Of a stretch of DNA of 64,000 bases, positions 27,889 to 36,577 are shown piece after piece (positions within the stretch are counted from its first letter, which is position 1; each line of letters opens with the position of its first letter). The position numbers were made by a program, and so were the translations under genes. The notes under the pieces were generated by a model, which saw only the letters and a list, made by a program, of their open reading frames with translations, was not told the origin of the DNA and ran no database searches. The DNA lies in assembly GCF_011304195.1 (NCBI RefSeq), contig NZ_CP049887.1, forward strand, positions 1,674,001-1,738,000, in the 5' to 3' direction. The DNA comes from Vagococcus hydrophili. Lineage in GTDB: Bacteria; Bacillota; Bacilli; Lactobacillales; Vagococcaceae.

Positions 27889-27907
27889 TAGTACTGAATA
27901 GTACTAA
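27889..27907. promoter_or_regulatory. TetR operator upstream of the SDR-hydrolase gene
   Basis: On the minus strand it reads TTAGTACTATTCAGTACTA, two AGTACT palindromes around a 4-base spacer. It is nearly the same as the dyad at the TetR start (28515-28534), so the TetR protein probably controls both genes. Confidence 0.75.
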
Positions 27908-27928
27908 TTTAGTTTAAAAAAATTACTC

Positions 27929-28513
27929 TTATTTGAGTAATTTAAATAGTTGTTTAGCTGTTGTTGTGATAATACGGTTATCTTTTTTCATTTCTGCGAG
28001 AAACAAAGCCCCTTCTAAATTGGTAATAAATAGCTGAGCGATCTCTGTCTGATTGATATTGGGGTTAAATTCTTTTTTTTCGATTCCTTCCTGAATAAGG
28101 CGCTCGCAAACAAAGGTTAAACTAGAAAAAAATTGGGCAATTTTTTCTTTGATAATCGTTGCATCGTTCGGTGCTTGAATGGCTAAAGTGATAAAAGGAC
28201 ATCCTCCTTGGTAGTCACGTTTTTCTACGCCACTAGAAAGACTATCTAAAAAAAGTAAGGTTCTTTCTTCCACAGATAGAGAAATCTGAGAAAGTGCCAC
28301 TTCAAGGTTCTTTTGATACGTATCAATCCAAAAATCGATCACAGCAACTAAGAGTTCATCCTTGTTAGAAAAATGATAGTAAACATTTGATTTTGAGACA
28401 TTGCTGACACGGACAATTTCATCCATACTGGTATAAACAAAGCCTTTTTCAAAAAATAGTTTAGCAGCCGTTTCAACAACATGCTCTTTATTAAGTTTTT
28501 TATGAGTTGTCAT
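27929..28513 (-). CDS. TetR/AcrR-family repressor
   Basis: The protein has about 194 residues. Its N-terminal HTH (AAKLFFEKGFVYTSMDEIVR, then VSNVSKSNVYYHFSNKDELL) is classic TetR; the C-terminal part is the ligand domain. ATG at 28513 gives the normal family length; the upstream in-frame extension of 25 residues is AT-rich and lies across the promoter. No Shine-Dalgarno precedes this ATG. The promoter places transcription start at or next to the A of ATG, so the mRNA is probably leaderless. It likely represses itself and the gene at 26063-27871. Confidence 0.88.
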   Translation of the reverse strand: MTTHKKLNKEHVVETAAKLFFEKGFVYTSMDEIVRVSNVSKSNVYYHFSNKDELLVAVIDFWIDTYQKNLEVALSQISLSVEERTLLFLDSLSSGVEKRDYQGGCPFITLAIQAPNDATIIKEKIAQFFSSLTFVCERLIQEGIEKKEFNPNINQTEIAQLFITNLEGALFLAEMKKDNRIITTTAKQLFKLLK

Positions 28514-28514
28514 A

Positions 28515-28548
28515 TTAGAACTATATAGTACTAAAAAATAAAAAGCAA
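28515..28548 (-). promoter_or_regulatory. TetR promoter with overlapping operator
   Basis: Read on the minus strand: TTGCTT (28548-28543), a 17-base spacer, TATAGT (28525-28520), then TCTAAT and the ATG. The 20-bp dyad TTAGTACTATATAGTTCTAA (28534-28515) covers the -10 box and reaches the start codon. Repressor bound here would block the polymerase. Confidence 0.75.
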
Positions 28549-28691
28549 TTATTTTATCTTTATTAAATATTTCTAGCTTATGTATCAATGTTTCTCAGAT
28601 ATAAATAATTTATTAAAGAGAGTCAAAAGTAGCTAATAAATCTATAAATAAGGTACAATATACATAGAAAAATTATACGAAGGAGAAAACA

Positions 28692-29516
28692 ATGAAAAAA
28701 AGAATGGTGAAAATCGTGTCTATAGGTGTCTTAAGTTTATTGTTAGTCTCATGTGGTAAAAATAAAAGTTTTGATCAGTCCATGCAAAAAACAAAAGAAG
28801 CTATTATTGAGGAGAAATTTGAGCAAGCAGAAGCATTCGTGGAGATGGCCTTAGAGAGTAAACCAAAAGACCCAACTGCTAAAAATTATCAAAGCCAAAT
28901 TAAATTTTACAATGAAGCCATGGTTTTCAAAAAGAAAAAGGAAATCAACAATACAATGGTTAAACTAGATAACGTGATTGAAATCAAAGATGGTTCAGAA
29001 AAAATGGTGGAGTACGCTAAAAAAGAAAAAGCAGAAGTGTCTTCTCAAAAAGAAGACCCAAAAAAAGAGGAAGTCAAAGAAACAAAAGATAAAGCATTAT
29101 GGAATGACACTAAGAGAAATAGTTTGCGTGATTTCATGGCTAACTTTAGTGTGACCATGGATCAAAGTTATAAAGAATATAGCCAAACAAATGATGTTGA
29201 TTTATATGGTGTTGGTTTACCAAGTGCTGTTCTTAGTGGTAATTGGACCATGGCGATTAATAATCAGCCGGTTTCGATTGTGTGGTCTGAAACTGGAGAG
29301 GGAACAGCAACTCATCAATTAGTAGCCGTTTATTCAGATGCAGACACACAACCTTACTTAAAAAAACATGTTTATTTCTTTATGATAGAAAATGAGATAC
29401 CTAAAGTTTATGTGACCCAACAAAATCAAGGAAACGAAGAAAACTATCTTCATTTTAATCTTACTGAAAATGCGGAATTAAAAAATGGGTTTAGCAGTAT
29501 TGTTAATGGAAAATAG
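28692..29516 (+). CDS. Lipoprotein with a DUF4767-like domain
   Basis: This 274-residue protein has a lipoprotein signal ending in the lipobox LLVSC (Cys about 22). A Lys/Glu-rich helical region (about residues 28-135, TPR-like start) leads to a C-terminal domain beginning LWNDTKRNSLRDFMANF with SYKEYSQ, which matches the DUF4767 pattern common in enterococcal and lactobacillal lipoproteins. Its function is unknown. AAGGAG precedes the ATG. It is monocistronic. Confidence 0.8.
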   Translation: MKKRMVKIVSIGVLSLLLVSCGKNKSFDQSMQKTKEAIIEEKFEQAEAFVEMALESKPKDPTAKNYQSQIKFYNEAMVFKKKKEINNTMVKLDNVIEIKDGSEKMVEYAKKEKAEVSSQKEDPKKEEVKETKDKALWNDTKRNSLRDFMANFSVTMDQSYKEYSQTNDVDLYGVGLPSAVLSGNWTMAINNQPVSIVWSETGEGTATHQLVAVYSDADTQPYLKKHVYFFMIENEIPKVYVTQQNQGNEENYLHFNLTENAELKNGFSSIVNGK

Positions 29517-29614
29517 TTTATAATTTTAAGCAAACTTTTACTTGTTTTACCTTCCAAATAACGTATAGTAGAGAAAGAAGAAATGACTAACAAGAGATAA
29601 AGGAAGTGAGTAAC

Positions 29615-30322
29615 ATGCGTTTAAATAAATTTATCAGTGAAGCAGGTAAGGCCTCAAGACGAGGTGCGGACAAATTGATTGAAGAAGGCCGTGTAAAAGT
29701 TAATGGAAAAAAGGCTAAGATTGGTAGCCAAGTAAATCCCGGAGACGAAGTTTATGTGGATGGTAATCAGCTTTACGTTGCCCGAGATAATGTGTACATC
29801 GCTTTAAATAAGCCAGTTGGTATCACAAGTACGACTGAAAAAGGGGTTAAGGGGAATATTGTTGATTTGGTGAACCATTCAACACGAGTGTTCCACATCG
29901 GGCGGTTAGATAAGGATTCAGAAGGTCTGATTTTACTAACAAATGATGGGGATATTGTGAATGAAATTTTGCGTTCAGAAAATGAACATGAGAAAGAATA
30001 TGTGGTTTCTGTAGATAGACCCATTAATGCAGAGTTTATTAAAGGTATGTCAGAAGGTGTTCATATTTTAGGGACAAAAACATTACCTTGTAAAGTGGAA
30101 CAATTATCAAAATATGATTTCAATATCACCTTAACTCAAGGTTTAAATCGTCAAATTAGACGGATGTGTGAGGAGCTTGGTTATCAAGTTTGTCGCTTGC
30201 AAAGATTACGTATTATGAGTATTGAACTAGGAACGTTACCTGTTGGACAATGGCGCTACTTATCTAAGAAGGAAAAAGCTCGCCTGTTCAGAGAATTAGA
30301 TTACGAAGAAAAAGAATGGTAG
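29615..30322 (+). CDS. rluF: 23S rRNA pseudouridine synthase, RluF type
   Basis: This protein of about 235 residues has an N-terminal S4 RNA-binding domain ([20 protein letters not shown]) and a catalytic RsuA-family domain with [18 protein letters not shown], where the Asp of GRLD is the nucleophile. The [10 protein letters not shown] stretch and [15 protein letters not shown] fit RluF, which modifies position 2604 of 23S rRNA in E. coli. ATG at 29615 is chosen over GTG at 29606 because of its spacing from AAAGGAAG. Confidence 0.88.
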   Translation: MRLNKFISEAGKASRRGADKLIEEGRVKVNGKKAKIGSQVNPGDEVYVDGNQLYVARDNVYIALNKPVGITSTTEKGVKGNIVDLVNHSTRVFHIGRLDKDSEGLILLTNDGDIVNEILRSENEHEKEYVVSVDRPINAEFIKGMSEGVHILGTKTLPCKVEQLSKYDFNITLTQGLNRQIRRMCEELGYQVCRLQRLRIMSIELGTLPVGQWRYLSKKEKARLFRELDYEEKEW

Positions 30323-30334
30323 AAATATAAGAAT

Positions 30335-30382
30335 AACCTCTTAAAAGTTGGATGAAAATCTGATTTTTAAGAGGTTTTTTTT
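30335..30382 (+). terminator. Rho-independent terminator
   Basis: A perfect 12-bp stem, AACCTCTTAAAA / TTTTAAGAGGTT, is followed by a run of T. Confidence 0.9.
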
Positions 30383-30484
30383 TGGATAAATTATAAAATA
30401 GAAAGAAAGCATGTCACATTTTTTTCCTTTGAAACGTTATATATTATGAAGAGGCAATTAAGATGAAAGGAGAGAAAAAAGGCG

Positions 30485-31027
30485 ATGAAAAAAATAAAGT
30501 CTAACCGTCATTTTTTTGAATATTTGTATGAAACCTATGAACAACGAATTTTTTATCAAGCGTACTCAGTATTAAATCAAAAGGAACAGGCAGAAGATAT
30601 TACTCAAGATGTTTTTGAGCAGTTATATCAAGAAAAAGAGAAACTACAACGTTTAGATGAAGAACACTTGAAAAAGTTAATAATAACCATTACAAAAAAT
30701 AAAGCCATTGATTTGTATCGGAAGAACACGTCACAGATTAAATACATAGAAGATTATAAAGAAAATAATCGTGGACAAATACCAGATAATAATGTTGTTG
30801 ATCGTTTGGAAGAACTTGTTTCAGAAGCTGAATTTCAAGAGATTACAAGAGAACTTAAAGAGCCATATTTACAAGTTTTTATGTATCGAATTTTTTATGG
30901 TTTATCAACAAAAGAAGTGGCACAGATTATGTCTCAAAAAGATGCGACGATTCGTAAACAATTTGAGCGAGGGAAAAAAATTGTGAAAAATATATTAGGA
31001 GGTAGTGACTATGAAAAAGTTCAATGA
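30485..31027 (+). CDS. ECF-type RNA polymerase sigma factor
   Basis: This 180-residue protein has sigma region 2 (YETYEQRIFYQAYSVLNQ, then AEDITQDVFEQLYQ) and region 4 (LQVFMYRIFYGLSTKEVAQI, then ATIRKQFERGKKI). AAAGGAG precedes the ATG. The last 17 bases overlap the next gene, which has a membrane segment, the usual layout of an ECF sigma factor and its membrane-bound partner. The signal and regulon are unknown; cell-envelope stress is a guess from the family. Confidence 0.88.
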   Translation: MKKIKSNRHFFEYLYETYEQRIFYQAYSVLNQKEQAEDITQDVFEQLYQEKEKLQRLDEEHLKKLIITITKNKAIDLYRKNTSQIKYIEDYKENNRGQIPDNNVVDRLEELVSEAEFQEITRELKEPYLQVFMYRIFYGLSTKEVAQIMSQKDATIRKQFERGKKIVKNILGGSDYEKVQ

Positions 31028-32405
31028 TGAAGCAGATAAAGAGATGAAAGTCGCAGAGAAACTTGTTCAAGAAGAATTTGATAAAGACAATCCAAAAATT
31101 GAATTTTCAAAAGATTATGAAGCAAGAAAAAAACAATTTTTAGCTGGAATATCAGAAGAACCAACTAAGAAGAAAATGACTAAGAAAAAATTATGGCTAG
31201 TTGCTGCAGCACTCCTGTTTTTAGTACCAGCGACAGTTTACACAGCAAATGAAGTCTACCAATTCTTAACAAAGAAGACGAATTACGAGTTAGATGTTTC
31301 TCTTAATCAAGAAAAAAATTATACCCATGACAAATCTTATAAGCTTAAGTTAGATTATCTACCAGAAAACATGGAAAAATATGAACATGGGGATAAATAC
31401 AGCTACAAAGATCATTTAAATGAAGGTGGACTCAGTTTTGAATTGCTTCAAATAACGAATCAAGCAGAGTTTAAGGAGCTTTATACAAAGGATTACCAAG
31501 AAACAAAAATAGGAGAACATCAAGTTGTTATCATTGAACGTGAGAAATTAAATAAAGATGCTGCGTTTGATTTTGATACAATAGTTTATCTGCTTTTTGA
31601 AAAAGAAGGCTATATTTTAAAAACTTATGTGGGAAATGATGTGAATGAGGCGGAGTGGAAAAAAGTTTTAGAAAATATCGCTTTAGAAGAAACGACTAAA
31701 AAAGAGGCAACACCCTTCCAAGAAGCTCCTAAAAAAGATCAAAAAGAAGAAGTAATAAAGAAAATAGATTTAGGATTCTTACCGGAAAATAGCAAACAGA
31801 TTCATTCTGTGGGTGAGAAAGTAAAAATAAATACAAATGGACTCTTTAATTTTACAATCAACAAAGTCGAGGTTTTAGATGATTTAAGTCAGTTAGAGGA
31901 AAATAACTTTCGTTTAAACCATGAAGAGTTACTAGAGAAAGGTATCCTGAATATTGATAATAAACTCCCTACAATCAGTCAAAAAATCATCAAAGAAGGA
32001 AACGGTCGCACGACTGTAGATGAGGAGATAGGGCAGAAAGAAAATCAAGTCAAGTTTGTTTATATAACAGCTACTTTAGAAAATCTAGCCGATTCAACTA
32101 TCGAAAATTTATTCTTACAAAATGAACCTTATCTCCTTAATAAAGGTAGTAAGGGATGGGTGATGGATGAGGAACAAGTTGATTTTACTTCTTACTCAGG
32201 TGAAGTGGATTATTTGGATAGTCACGGAGTAGAGAATCTTTTTTATAACATACCAATAATTGATGGTAAAGAAAAAAGAGAAATTCATTTTGGTTATTTT
32301 ATGGATGAAGATCAGTTGGACAAAATGTTTTTACCACTTTTTGAATATCGTGGAATTGATAATTTAGGAGCGAAAGATATTACTTGGATAGATATCAGAC
32401 AGTGA
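31011..32405 (+). CDS. Probable membrane anti-sigma factor or ECF partner
   Basis: ATG at 31011 follows AGGAGGTAGTGACT. The protein of about 464 residues has a cytoplasmic N-terminus of about 60 residues, one membrane segment (LWLVAAALLFLVPATVYTA, about residues 61-79) and a large outer part of about 380 residues. It overlaps the sigma gene, which strongly suggests that it binds the sigma factor. The outer domain is unrecognised, and no zinc-binding HxxxCxxC anti-sigma motif is visible. Assignment rests on context and topology. Confidence 0.7.
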   Translation: MKKFNDEADKEMKVAEKLVQEEFDKDNPKIEFSKDYEARKKQFLAGISEEPTKKKMTKKKLWLVAAALLFLVPATVYTANEVYQFLTKKTNYELDVSLNQEKNYTHDKSYKLKLDYLPENMEKYEHGDKYSYKDHLNEGGLSFELLQITNQAEFKELYTKDYQETKIGEHQVVIIEREKLNKDAAFDFDTIVYLLFEKEGYILKTYVGNDVNEAEWKKVLENIALEETTKKEATPFQEAPKKDQKEEVIKKIDLGFLPENSKQIHSVGEKVKINTNGLFNFTINKVEVLDDLSQLEENNFRLNHEELLEKGILNIDNKLPTISQKIIKEGNGRTTVDEEIGQKENQVKFVYITATLENLADSTIENLFLQNEPYLLNKGSKGWVMDEEQVDFTSYSGEVDYLDSHGVENLFYNIPIIDGKEKREIHFGYFMDEDQLDKMFLPLFEYRGIDNLGAKDITWIDIRQ

Positions 32406-32420
32406 GAAGGATAAATGAAA

Positions 32421-32453
32421 AAATAGAACTCGATGGGTGAGTTCTATTTTTTG
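32421..32453 (+). terminator. Rho-independent terminator
   Basis: An 11-bp stem, AAATAGAACTC / GAGTTCTATTT, is followed by a T-run. Confidence 0.88.
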
Positions 32454-32533
32454 TTGTTTGTACAATAATAAAAATTTTTTATATCTTTTACAAAATAGTG
32501 TTACAATAATAAAAAAAGTGAGAGGTGAGATAG

Positions 32534-34288
32534 ATGATTGAGTTATTTATTATGATGATGGAACGGGTTGGATTAATCATATTACTAGCCTACTTATTAG
32601 TGAATTTAGATGATTTTAAAACGTTATTGTTTAAGAGAGAGATGTATCAATCTAAAATTAAGTTGATCGTCTTTTTTTGTGTTTTTGCCATCATCTCAAA
32701 TTTAACAGGTATTGAAATATCAGGAGATAAAATTATGCAGAGCAACGTCTTAACCCATATTTCAAATGAAGCAGCAATTGCCAACACAAGAACATTAGCT
32801 ATCAGTGTCTCTGGATTAGTTGGAGGACCGGTTGTTGGTGTGATGGTTGGATTTGTTGCAGGTATTCACCGAGCCTTTCAGGGGACAGGCATAACAGGTT
32901 TATTTTACATTCCATCTTCTATTTTAATTGGTATATTGTCAGGGCTTTTTGGACAGCTTTTAACCAAGAAAAACTTGTTTCCAAATCCTTTTCATTCGGG
33001 ATTAGTTAGTGCATTAATGGAAATGATTCAAATGCTATTTGTCTTATTTTTCACAGGGTCATTGGCAGAAGGATTCGCTTTAGTTAAATTGATTTCCATA
33101 CCAATGGTGTTATTAAATAGTGTCGGGACTTTTATTTTTATGTCTATTTTAAATAGTACTTTAAATCAAGTCGAAGAAGCAAAAGCGATTCAAACCCATG
33201 ATGTTTTAGAATTAGCTGCGAAAACCTTACCTTATTTTAGGAAAGGTTTAGAGCCTGGTACTAGTCAAGATGTGGCTAAAATTATTCAGCATTATACGAA
33301 AGTCAGTGCGATTAGTATTACGGATAATTCCAAAATTTTAGCTCATGTGGGTGCAGGAAGTGATCATCATATTCCTGAAAAAGATGTGATCACAGAGCTA
33401 TCAAAAGAGGTTCTTCAGACGGGGAAAATAGCGATAGCCTACAATAAAACAAGTGTGGGTTGTACAGAAAAAACCTGTCCCTTATCAGCTGCTATAGTGA
33501 TTCCTTTAATGAATAAAGAAAATATTGCAGGAACTTTGAAGTTATATTTTACGGATTCAAGAGATTTAACTGAATTGATGAAATCCTTAGCAGAAGGATT
33601 AGGCACAATTTTTTCTTCTCAAATCGAATTAGGGGAAGCAGAAATTCAAACCCAATTATTAAAAGAAGCAGAAATAAAATCCCTTCAATCTCAAGTTAAT
33701 CCGCATTTTTTCTTCAATTCAATCAATACTATTTCAGCCTTGATGAGAAAAGACAGTGAAAAAGCACGAGAGTTATTGTTACAATTGAGCCAATATTTTA
33801 GAAGTAATCTAAAAGGTGCAGCTGAAACCTTGGTTCCATTAGAACAAGAGTTAGCTCAAGTGGATGCTTATTTAATTTTAGAGCAGACACGGTTTCCAGA
33901 TAAATACGAGGTGACGTTTGATATTCAGCCAGAAACATTAAATGTTAGCATACCGCCATTTGCCTTACAAATATTAATAGAGAATGCTATTAAGCATGCG
34001 TTTGATAAGAGAAAACAGAACAATCAAATCCAAGTTTCAATTTATACGGATGCTGAGAAACTAAAAATTGATGTAAGGGATAACGGTACAGGAATTACGG
34101 ATGAAAGAATCTTGCAAATTGGTCAAGGTGTATTGCATTCGGAAGTAGGTTCAGGGACAGCGCTGTACAATTTAGTTCGGCGAATTGATAGTTTATTTGG
34201 TGAAAAAGGAAAATTTGATGTGTATTCACGACCAGAAGGCGGTAGTCAATTTTTAATTAGCATACCCATTATTAGAGAGGAGTTTTAA
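32534..34288 (+). CDS. lytS: LytS-type sensor histidine kinase
   Basis: This 584-residue protein has a 5TM-5TMR_LYT membrane domain (residues about 1-210, with GPVVGVMVGFVAGIHRAFQG), a GAF-like domain with CTEKTCPLSA, then the His_kinase domain. The phosphorylated His lies in SLQSQVNPHFFFNSINT, and the N-box is QILIENAIKHAF. LytS responds to membrane potential or pyruvate-related signals and phosphorylates the LytT/LytR protein two bases downstream. The lrgAB genes follow, the classic arrangement. Confidence 0.93.
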   Translation: MIELFIMMMERVGLIILLAYLLVNLDDFKTLLFKREMYQSKIKLIVFFCVFAIISNLTGIEISGDKIMQSNVLTHISNEAAIANTRTLAISVSGLVGGPVVGVMVGFVAGIHRAFQGTGITGLFYIPSSILIGILSGLFGQLLTKKNLFPNPFHSGLVSALMEMIQMLFVLFFTGSLAEGFALVKLISIPMVLLNSVGTFIFMSILNSTLNQVEEAKAIQTHDVLELAAKTLPYFRKGLEPGTSQDVAKIIQHYTKVSAISITDNSKILAHVGAGSDHHIPEKDVITELSKEVLQTGKIAIAYNKTSVGCTEKTCPLSAAIVIPLMNKENIAGTLKLYFTDSRDLTELMKSLAEGLGTIFSSQIELGEAEIQTQLLKEAEIKSLQSQVNPHFFFNSINTISALMRKDSEKARELLLQLSQYFRSNLKGAAETLVPLEQELAQVDAYLILEQTRFPDKYEVTFDIQPETLNVSIPPFALQILIENAIKHAFDKRKQNNQIQVSIYTDAEKLKIDVRDNGTGITDERILQIGQGVLHSEVGSGTALYNLVRRIDSLFGEKGKFDVYSRPEGGSQFLISIPIIREEF

Positions 34289-34290
34289 AC

Positions 34291-35013
34291 ATGCATGTAT
34301 TAATTGTGGATGATGAACCATTAGCAAGAGAGGAACTGTCCTATCTTGTAGAGCAACATAAACAAGTAAAAACAATTGCTACAGCAGAGTCAGTAGATGA
34401 AGCAATGTCACAAATAATGGATGAGAAACCAGATGTTATCTTCTTAGATATTCAGTTAATGGGGGAAACAGGTTTTGACTTGGCAGAAAAATTAGTCAAG
34501 TTAAAAAAATCTCCTTATCTCATATTTGCCACGGCGTTTAATCATTATGGTGTAGAAGCCTTTTCCGTGAATGCTAGAGATTATATTTTGAAACCTTTTG
34601 AAGAGAAAAAAATCCTTTTGGCACTAGATAAAGCTGTGGGAGAATTAGATTCTAAAGAGCCAGAGAGCAGTGTCCAACAGACCGTTGATGCTATACCAGT
34701 TTATGTAGAAGACCGAATTTTTCTGATTGACCCAGCAGAAATTTACGCCGTTTCTGTAGAGGGAAGAATTTTAACAATTGTGACTAAGGATAAACAATAT
34801 GAAATGACAGGGACCTTGAATCATCTCAGCGGTAAATTACCTAGTCAATTATTCTTTAAAACACATCGGAGTTTCATGATAAATTTAACCAAAATAAAAG
34901 AAATCCAACCTTGGTTTAACCACACACTACAAGTCACTTTATTAAATGATTTAAAGGTACCAATTAGCCGTTCTTACATGAAAAATTTTAAAGAAAAAAT
35001 AGGACTTGATTAG
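34291..35013 (+). CDS. lytT: LytTR-family response regulator
   Basis: This 240-residue protein has a receiver domain (VLIVDDEPLAREEL; phospho-Asp in VIFLDIQLMGETGF, about D54; Lys in ILKPFEEKK) and a C-terminal LytTR DNA-binding domain (FFKTHRSFMINLTKIKEI). It is translated right after the kinase with a 2-base gap. Activation of the downstream lrgAB genes is its known role in relatives. Confidence 0.93.
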   Translation: MHVLIVDDEPLAREELSYLVEQHKQVKTIATAESVDEAMSQIMDEKPDVIFLDIQLMGETGFDLAEKLVKLKKSPYLIFATAFNHYGVEAFSVNARDYILKPFEEKKILLALDKAVGELDSKEPESSVQQTVDAIPVYVEDRIFLIDPAEIYAVSVEGRILTIVTKDKQYEMTGTLNHLSGKLPSQLFFKTHRSFMINLTKIKEIQPWFNHTLQVTLLNDLKVPISRSYMKNFKEKIGLD

Positions 35014-35101
35014 TAGATGTTTGTGATGTTTTCAGAATTGTAAGTGGTGTCATGATTTTTGCAAGTCATGAATAAAAGGTAAAAAAAGATCATTCTCATT
35101 G

Positions 35102-35107
35102 TATACT
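35102..35107 (+). promoter_or_regulatory. Probable lrgAB -10 box without a good -35
   Basis: TATACT lies about 25 bases before the lrgA ribosome site. No TTGACA-like box is seen 17 bases upstream, which would fit an activator-dependent promoter controlled by LytT. A TCATGA-N10-TCATGA pair lies further up (about 35050-35071). Confidence 0.35.
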
Positions 35108-35135
35108 AAGCCCATAAAACAATGTAGGAGTGAGA

Positions 35136-35567
35136 ATGATGGATAAGAAAAAAATGTATGGTTTTTTAGAACAAGCTTTTGTTTACGCTTTAATATTACT
35201 AATCTCAAACGGAATTGCGAGTATTTCGCCTATACCATTACCACCTTCATTGATTGGTTTGGTCTTACTTTTTACAGCGTTGTGTTTAAAGATTGTTAAA
35301 TTAGAACAAGTCGAAGGTTTGGGAAATAGCTTTTCAAAAATTATTTCATTTCTTTTTGTTCCATCAGGTATTTCTTTAATCAATTCATTAGATATTATGG
35401 CAAAATATGGATTTCAAATTATGACACTAATCATCGTCGGCATCTTGGTTTTATTTGTAACAATTGCTTTCTCAAGTTCTTTATTACTAAAAATGAGAGA
35501 ATCATTTTCAAGTAGTAAAGTAGTTAAGACCAATCAAACACTAAATCAAGCAAAAGAGGTGCGTTAA
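35136..35567 (+). CDS. lrgA: LrgA, holin-like membrane protein
   Basis: This protein of about 144 residues has four membrane segments typical of LrgA/CidA ([45 protein letters not shown], then a last segment). GTAGGAG sits before ATG at 35136/35139. The CidA/LrgA family acts in control of cell lysis and, with LrgB, in pyruvate uptake in several Firmicutes. It forms an operon with lrgB and lies directly downstream of lytST. Confidence 0.9.
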   Translation: MMDKKKMYGFLEQAFVYALILLISNGIASISPIPLPPSLIGLVLLFTALCLKIVKLEQVEGLGNSFSKIISFLFVPSGISLINSLDIMAKYGFQIMTLIIVGILVLFVTIAFSSSLLLKMRESFSSSKVVKTNQTLNQAKEVR

Positions 35568-35568
35568 A

Positions 35569-36252
35569 ATGACCCCATATATTGGAATTATGATTACACT
35601 AGTTGCTTTTGGTATTGGTTCTTGGTTGTTTAAATGGAGCAAAGGATTCTTTTTATTCACACCGTTATTTGTTGGAATGGTTCTAGGGATTGTTATTTTA
35701 AAAGTGACAGGTATTAGCTATGAAGAGTATAATACGGGTGGAAAAATGATTAGTTTCTTTCTAGATCCAGCAACTGTTGCTTTTGCAATCCCTCTTTATA
35801 AAAAAAGAGATGTATTAAAAAAATATGCTTTGGAAATTATTATGTCATTAACAATTGGTACGTCTGTCGCTCTTTTTGTAACGATTGTAGTCGGTAAATT
35901 AATGGGTGTCTATCAAGAAATTATTTTAGCTATTTTACCCCAAGCAGCAACAACAGCGATTGCGGTTCCTATTTCAAAATCAATTGGTGGTCTGCAAAGT
36001 ATCACTGCTTTTGCTGTTATTTTTACAGCAGTCTTAATTTACGCATTAGGAAAAAATCTAATTAAACTCTTCAATATAAAAAATCCGATTTCAAGAGGCT
36101 TAGCTTTAGGGGCATCAGGGCATGCATTGGGTGTTTCAGTTGGTCTTGAATTAGGTGAAACAGAAGCTGCAATGGCAAGCTTATCTGTCGTTGTTGTTGG
36201 CTTAGTAACTGTTGTTCTTGTCCCAGTCTTCGCTGCGATGATGAGCATGTAA
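35569..36252 (+). CDS. lrgB: LrgB membrane protein
   Basis: This 227-residue protein has many membrane segments and the LrgB signature regions ([40 protein letters not shown]). It works with LrgA, with a 1-base gap between the genes. Its GAGGTG ribosome site lies inside the end of lrgA. Only the promoter region of the T-box leader follows, and no strong terminator was seen. Confidence 0.92.
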   Translation: MTPYIGIMITLVAFGIGSWLFKWSKGFFLFTPLFVGMVLGIVILKVTGISYEEYNTGGKMISFFLDPATVAFAIPLYKKRDVLKKYALEIIMSLTIGTSVALFVTIVVGKLMGVYQEIILAILPQAATTAIAVPISKSIGGLQSITAFAVIFTAVLIYALGKNLIKLFNIKNPISRGLALGASGHALGVSVGLELGETEAAMASLSVVVVGLVTVVLVPVFAAMMSM

Positions 36253-36265
36253 ATAAATTTATTAT

Positions 36266-36294
36266 TTGACACACGTAAAAATTCATGGTAAATT
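36266..36294 (+). promoter_or_regulatory. Promoter of the T-box leader
   Basis: TTGACA (36266-36271) and TAAATT (36289-36294) are separated by 17 bases. It lies just upstream of the T-box leader. Confidence 0.75.
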
Positions 36295-36316
36295 ACTTTT
36301 CAATATCACACATAAA

Positions 36317-36577
36317 TAAAAAAGCAGATAGAGAAAGAGTAACTTATTCGCGTCTTTTAGAGAGTCTTCGGTTGGTGAAAGAAGATAGACAACAGTAGGT
36401 GAACACATCTCTTAGCTAATTTCCTGAAATGATGAAGAGTAGGGGAGTTCGGATTCACCCGTTACCGTGACGCAGTTGTTAGACTGTTTGAGGATCTATT
36501 GATTTAGATTAAAGTAAGGTGGAACCACGAAACTTAAAGTTATCGTCCTTTTGGCATATGCCAGAGGGGCTTTTTTT
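36317..36577 (+). promoter_or_regulatory. T-box leader, probable histidine specifier
   Basis: Stem I is recognisable: AGTA on the 5' side of the specifier loop, AGAGAG, a GGTTGGTG apical part, and GAA-CAC-A on the 3' side (CAC at 36404-36406). The flanking helices pair: AGAGA with TCTCT, and ACTTATT...GTCT with AGAC...AGTAGGT. The T-box AAGGTGGAACCACG is at 36515-36529, and the terminator GTCCTTTTGGC...GCCAGAGGGGC with seven T is at 36545-36577. CAC reads as histidine, and the ABC operon beyond the intron fits histidine uptake (HisXYZ type). One caution: the variable base in TGGA would pair with U73, while bacterial tRNA-His has C73. Confidence 0.9.
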
